Below are positions 5,331 to 8,181 of a stretch of 8,181 bases of DNA, in pieces (positions within the stretch are counted from its first letter, which is position 1; every line of letters begins with the position of its first letter). Origin of the DNA: Thiolapillus brandeum. Its GTDB lineage: Bacteria; Pseudomonadota; Gammaproteobacteria; Chromatiales; Chromatiaceae. Where the stretch lies: contig DRLF01000132.1 of assembly GCA_011051425.1 (NCBI GenBank), forward strand, positions 1 to 8,181, in the 5' to 3' direction. Made by a program: the position numbers and the translations under genes. The notes under the pieces were generated by a model, which made no database searches, was not told where the DNA came from, and saw only the letters and a program-made list of their open reading frames with translations.

Positions 5331-7043
5331 CTATAGAAGGTCGGCAAACCTCGTATGACTCAGTTTCCGCTTTAAGAGGCTTTCGGCCATTTTTTTAAGG
5401 ATGCCTTCGTCGTCACTTTTCATGGTTTTGACGGCAGTGGCTAGAACGCGGATGTCATACTGGCTGGGGTAAATTTCCGGAACGGGTTTTTCAAGGTTCA
5501 GCAGGCCATATACCGCCATGATGGCTGAACGCACGGAGTATTCAACAGTAAAGACGCAATCATCTTCGATTTCGCAGAATTGCCCAACAAAGGCAAGGTT
5601 CACACTGCCTTCTGGAATGACTTCAGGCCTGTCCCCCTTGACTCTGGGCATGAACTGGCTGGTGATGTAGGGCATCATGGCAGGGATGACGATGCACTCA
5701 TCCAGGTAAGCCTGCATCTCATTTTCTTCGATGCCTAAATGATAGAGAAGCTCCTGCAGCAACTCCCGCCCGGTGCACTCACTCATATTCTTGCCAATGA
5801 AATCCCCCTTGTTGTCAGGAAAGAGCGCGTAAGCCCAGGCCACCGTGGTGTCAGCAGGCTGATTCTTGTACTGCGGCTGCCGGTTGACCGTGACGCTCAT
5901 GAGCCAGTTGGAGTCCCTGATGGTGATAATGCCCCCCGTGGCCGTCCGGTGGGGCAGGAACTCGCGTTCTGCAAAGGTTTCGAGCAGTGTGCGGAATCGG
6001 CTTCCCCTGGCGGTTATGGTGAAAGACTCCCATTTTGTCTTGTCGATGTCGTTGCAAAACACATCCGGCTTGCCGAAGGCGGCATCCTTGGCAGCAATCT
6101 TTTTCCACAACGCCCAGACCGCGCCTTCCGAGCGATCCAGGGTGGGCGCGTGGTCCATGTCACCCAGGCTTGAATTCTCGGTCATGGAACCATTGGTAAA
6201 GAACACAAGATCGTCGGCAGTGATGGTGATTGTCTCAGCTTTTCCTTCCTTGTCGAGATGAATGGCAGTCACCGTTTTTTGTCCCTCGGCAATATCGAAG
6301 TCAAGATCCGTCACGGTGGTATTGAAAACAAAGTTGACCCCTTTCGATTCGAGGTGTTTTTTCAAGGGCAATACCAGTGAGTCATACTGGTTGTATTTGG
6401 TAAACAGCAGATCCCGCATGGTGCTCATGCCGGGCAGCAGGTGAATGAAACGCTGCATGTAACGCTTCATTTCCACCAGGCTGTGCCAGGTTTCGAAAGC
6501 GAACATGCTGCGCCAGTAGAGCCACATGTCCGTCTCGAAGAACGAAGCATCGAAATACTCTTCGACCGTTTGCCGCCCCAGGTCTTCCTCCCTGGCAAGA
6601 ATCAGTTTTGTCAGCTCATGAACATTCTTTTCGTGCAGTCCCAGATCGGTCCGTCGGTGTTTTTCTCCCCGGTTGTAGATGACGCGCACCTTGGAGAAGT
6701 TGGGATCGATTTCATTGATCTCCCTGAACTCATCCAAAACGCTGCGCCCTTCCTCCTCAAGGGATGGCACTTCCCGGTAAAGGTCCCAGAGACACTCGTA
6801 ATGGGCTTCCATCTCCCGTCCACCGCGGGCCACGAAGCCATGTTCAGGATCTCCCGCGCCATCCAAAGCACCGCCAGAGATATTCCCCTGCTCAAAAATA
6901 GTGATCTGATTTCCCTGCATTTGCCCGTCCCGCATCAGGTATTCCGCAGCAGCAAGGGAAGCAATCCCCGAGCCAATAAGAAAGGCCCGCTTGTTTTCTA
7001 TGCCTTCCGGTTTACGCGGCTTGATTCTCTGGTAGTTGTTCAT
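5331..7043 (-). CDS. ohyA: Oleate hydratase (MCRA family, FAD-dependent)
   Basis: Oleate hydratases add water to the cis-9 double bond of free unsaturated fatty acids such as oleate, giving 10-hydroxy fatty acids. They help cells cope with toxic unsaturated fatty acids and act at the membrane surface. The 570-residue length is normal. Residues 24-40 (GSGIASLAAAEYLMRDG) form the FAD/NAD-type dinucleotide fold. RGGREME at 73-79 is the family signature with the proposed catalytic Glu (E77). Y195 in EMKRYMQRF is the likely counterpart of the catalytic Tyr, judged by eye. Further family blocks are FFTNGSMTE (281-289), DNKGDFIGKNMSECTG (410-425) and FVGQFCEIEDDCVFTVEYS (485-503). No signal peptide is seen. 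AAGGAAG sits 4 nt before the ATG. Base composition is lower in GC than in its neighbours, hinting at separate acquisition. It runs convergently with the CRISPR array and has no visible functional link to it. Confidence 0.95.
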   Translation of the reverse strand: MNNYQRIKPRKPEGIENKRAFLIGSGIASLAAAEYLMRDGQMQGNQITIFEQGNISGGALDGAGDPEHGFVARGGREMEAHYECLWDLYREVPSLEEEGRSVLDEFREINEIDPNFSKVRVIYNRGEKHRRTDLGLHEKNVHELTKLILAREEDLGRQTVEEYFDASFFETDMWLYWRSMFAFETWHSLVEMKRYMQRFIHLLPGMSTMRDLLFTKYNQYDSLVLPLKKHLESKGVNFVFNTTVTDLDFDIAEGQKTVTAIHLDKEGKAETITITADDLVFFTNGSMTENSSLGDMDHAPTLDRSEGAVWALWKKIAAKDAAFGKPDVFCNDIDKTKWESFTITARGSRFRTLLETFAEREFLPHRTATGGIITIRDSNWLMSVTVNRQPQYKNQPADTTVAWAYALFPDNKGDFIGKNMSECTGRELLQELLYHLGIEENEMQAYLDECIVIPAMMPYITSQFMPRVKGDRPEVIPEGSVNLAFVGQFCEIEDDCVFTVEYSVRSAIMAVYGLLNLEKPVPEIYPSQYDIRVLATAVKTMKSDDEGILKKMAESLLKRKLSHTRFADLL

Positions 7044-7190
7044 GATTCTTCCTTTTCATGTTGATTGAAATAAAACCGGAGATACCCCCTGGCTGCATGC
7101 AAAGAGACCCTGCACGCCGCCATCCCTGAACGATACCAGATCTCGCGGGCGGCTGAGGACAACATATTTGGTCGCCGGGTTAATAACACT
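7044..7190. other. intergenic region upstream of the oleate hydratase gene
   Basis: This 147-bp region lies between two - strand genes. It should hold the oleate hydratase promoter, but I see no convincing -35/-10 pair on the - strand. A TTGCAT followed by an AT-rich stretch is the best guess and is poorly spaced. The part nearest the gene is AT-rich. No intrinsic terminator with a T-tract is visible after the esterase stop, so the two genes may be partly co-transcribed. Confidence 0.4.
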
Positions 7191-7856
7191 TCACGAATGG
7201 TGTGGCTCCAACAACCGCCCCATCATCCACGCCCGCATGTCTGTCACTTCTTCAGCGCACAGGGAATGGGCCATGTCGTATTCGTGCCATTCCACCTGAT
7301 GCCCCATGTCCTTCAGGCGCTCCCGGGCATCCCTGGCCGCCTGCCAGGGCACCACGTCGTCCATGCGTCCATGAGCCTGAAAGATGTGGCGCGGCACCGG
7401 GCTGTCCAGGGGAAGAGCCCGAGGCAGGTAGGTGGACAGAGCCATGACGCCGGCCAGGGGCTGATCGCTGCGCAGGGCGGCGGCAAGGGCGATGACCCCG
7501 CCCTGGGAGAAACCCGCTAGCAGGATGTTTTCCGGCGGGATGCCCCGGTCCGTCTCTTCATCCACCAGCTTCAGTAGGTAATCCGTGGAACGCAGGATGC
7601 CATCCACATCAATCCTTGCCAGAAGATCCATGCCGTGAATGTCGTACCAAGCAGGCATCACATACCCGTTGTTCACCGTCACTGGCTGCCTGGGGGCGTT
7701 GGGAAAGACAAAACGCAGACCCAGTTCCCCGGGAATCCGCAGTTGCGGCAACAAAGGCAGGAAATCATTGCCATCCGCACCCAGTCCGTGCAGCCAGATG
7801 ACGCTGCAGCGGGCCGGCCCCGGGGGATCGATTTCGACACAGGGAGGATATTCCAT
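7191..7856 (-). CDS. Carboxylesterase / acyl-protein thioesterase-like alpha/beta hydrolase
   Basis: This 221-residue cytoplasmic serine hydrolase belongs to the phospholipase/carboxylesterase family (Pfam Abhydrolase_2), like Pseudomonas fluorescens carboxylesterase II and eukaryotic acyl-protein thioesterases. It would hydrolyse short-chain esters or acyl thioesters; the natural substrate is unknown. The opening VIWLHGLGADGNDFLPLLP (residues 19-37) contains the oxyanion-hole HGLGADG motif. The nucleophile is S117 in GFSQGG, the acid is D166 in HGRMDDVVP, and the base is H197 in YDMAHSLC. The order and spacing fit the Ser-Asp-His triad of the family. The FPNAPRQPVT segment and PAWYDIHG at 68-75 are also typical. 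The ATG at 7854-7856 gives the normal N-terminus, but the Shine-Dalgarno sequence is weak. The gene diverges from lptM. It follows the same direction as the oleate hydratase 147 bp away, so a shared lipid-related role is possible but unproven. Confidence 0.93.
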   Translation of the reverse strand: MEYPPCVEIDPPGPARCSVIWLHGLGADGNDFLPLLPQLRIPGELGLRFVFPNAPRQPVTVNNGYVMPAWYDIHGMDLLARIDVDGILRSTDYLLKLVDEETDRGIPPENILLAGFSQGGVIALAAALRSDQPLAGVMALSTYLPRALPLDSPVPRHIFQAHGRMDDVVPWQAARDARERLKDMGHQVEWHEYDMAHSLCAEEVTDMRAWMMGRLLEPHHS

Positions 7857-7881
7857 GGAGCTGTCCGAAGGAAAAAAACGC

Positions 7882-7887
7882 TATACT
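7882..7887 (+). promoter_or_regulatory. possible -10 box for lptM-lysA
   Basis: TATACT matches TATAAT at five of six bases and lies 37 bp before the lptM start, in the 68-bp gap between the divergent genes. No recognisable -35 hexamer precedes it at normal spacing, so the call is tentative. The complementary strand also offers AT-rich hexamers that could serve the esterase gene. Confidence 0.3.
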
Positions 7888-7924
7888 AGCAGGCCGATCA
7901 ACCCTTTTCCTGTTCCTGATGACG

Positions 7925-8032
7925 ATGAAGCGAATACTCCTGCTGCTGGTTCTTGTCCTGCCCCTGCTGAGCGCCTGCGGCAGCAAAGGCCCTTTGTATC
8001 TTCCAGACGATCATAAGGAAAACAACCGTTAA
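7925..8032 (+). CDS. lptM: LptM (YifL-type) lipoprotein, LPS translocon maturation factor
   Basis: This 35-residue lipoprotein precursor is too short for routine ORF lists. After MKR comes a run of leucines and valines (residues 4-15), then the lipobox LSAC with the lipidated cysteine at residue 18. The mature part is only about 18 residues (CGSKGPLYLPDD, then a charged tail). The CG-x-KGPLYLP start is the hallmark of LptM, formerly YifL. In E. coli, LptM assists assembly and disulphide maturation of the outer-membrane LPS translocon LptD-LptE. An in-frame ATG at 7919 would add only Met-Thr. I prefer 7925 because LptM proteins commonly start MK(R). No clear Shine-Dalgarno sequence precedes either ATG. 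The stop is 2 bp before lysA, the same pairing seen in many gammaproteobacteria, so the two are probably co-transcribed. Confidence 0.9.
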   Translation: MKRILLLLVLVLPLLSACGSKGPLYLPDDHKENNR

Positions 8033-8034
8033 CC

Positions 8035-8181
8035 ATGGATTATTTCAACTACAAGAACGGCCGGCTGTGCGCAGAAGACGTGCCTTTGGAGGAGATCGCT
8101 GCTTCCCATGGCACCCCCTGTTACGTCTATTCACGCGCCACCCTGGAGCGCCACTGGCGCGCTTTCGATGAAGCCTTTGCC
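8035..8181 (+). CDS. lysA: Diaminopimelate decarboxylase, N-terminal part only
   Basis: LysA is the PLP-dependent enzyme that decarboxylates meso-diaminopimelate to L-lysine, the last step of lysine synthesis. Only the first 49 residues are present; the gene runs off the right edge, and the family is usually about 415 residues. The visible part has the family's standard opening: MDYFNYKNGRLCAEDVPL, then IAASHGTPCYVYSRATLERH, where GTP-YVYS begins the TIM-barrel domain. The PLP-binding lysine would come shortly after the edge and cannot be checked. AGGA at 8016-8019 is rather far (15 nt) from the ATG. The 2-bp gap after lptM suggests coupled translation. The identity is supported both by sequence and by the lptM-lysA order. 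Confidence 0.93.
   Translation, partial: MDYFNYKNGRLCAEDVPLEEIAASHGTPCYVYSRATLERHWRAFDEAFA

Noticed and set aside
3402..5358. Long open frames through the array on both strands, encoding peptides with repeated FTAAQAAQK, VHCRTGSSE or FLSCLCGSE blocks
   Set aside because: The repeat-spacer unit is exactly 60 bp, a multiple of three, so frames stay open through identical repeats. The inter-block residues are unrelated spacers. These are artefacts of the CRISPR array, not repeat proteins.
6441..7064. A 207-codon open frame on the + strand opposite the oleate hydratase gene
   Set aside because: It is entirely antisense to a well-conserved gene, shows no family resemblance and has no ribosome binding site of note.
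7096..7130. Possible sigma-54 promoter for the oleate hydratase gene (GG...GC pairs on the - strand)
   Set aside because: No GG and GC pair has the required 10-nt separation, so the motif does not fit.

Overview
The window reads as chromosomal DNA of a gammaproteobacterium. The evidence is a subtype I-F1 (Ypest) CRISPR-Cas locus very close to the Pseudomonas aeruginosa one, followed by an lptM-lysA gene pair, an arrangement common in that class. I cannot name a genus.

Positions 1-3312 hold the effector half of a type I-F operon on the + strand: the 3' part of csy1 (cas8f), then complete csy2 (cas5f), csy3 (cas7f) and cas6f (csy4). The genes overlap or are only a few bases apart, and each complete one has its own Shine-Dalgarno sequence. 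cas1 and cas2-cas3 normally lie upstream and are not in view. Together the four proteins would build the Csy surveillance complex. Cas6f cuts the array transcript and stays on the crRNA 3' hairpin, Cas7f coats the guide, and Cas5f with Cas8f caps the 5' handle. Target DNA is destroyed by Cas2-3, which is not visible here.

Positions 3313-3441 are an AT-rich leader. It contains an exact rRNA-type boxA antitermination element (TGCTCTTTAACAA) and two IHF-like sites, one far from and one next to the first repeat. Positions 3442-5149 are a CRISPR array of 28 identical 28-bp repeats plus one degenerate terminal repeat, separated by 28 spacers of exactly 32 bp. No spacer begins with C, which may record how prespacers were selected next to the CC/GG PAM.

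Positions 5150-5330 have no gene but carry a 12-bp inverted repeat of unknown nature. The remainder is ordinary chromosomal content. On the - strand are an oleate hydratase of noticeably lower GC (5331-7043) and a small carboxylesterase of the acyl-protein thioesterase/EstB type (7191-7856). Diverging from the esterase on the + strand are lptM, encoding a short lipoprotein of the LPS-transport machinery, and the beginning of lysA (diaminopimelate decarboxylase), cut by the window edge.

I do not see an undescribed defence system here. The points that deserve follow-up are the leader architecture, the spacer first-base bias, the spacers with internal hairpins, and the 28 spacers themselves as a record of past invaders.
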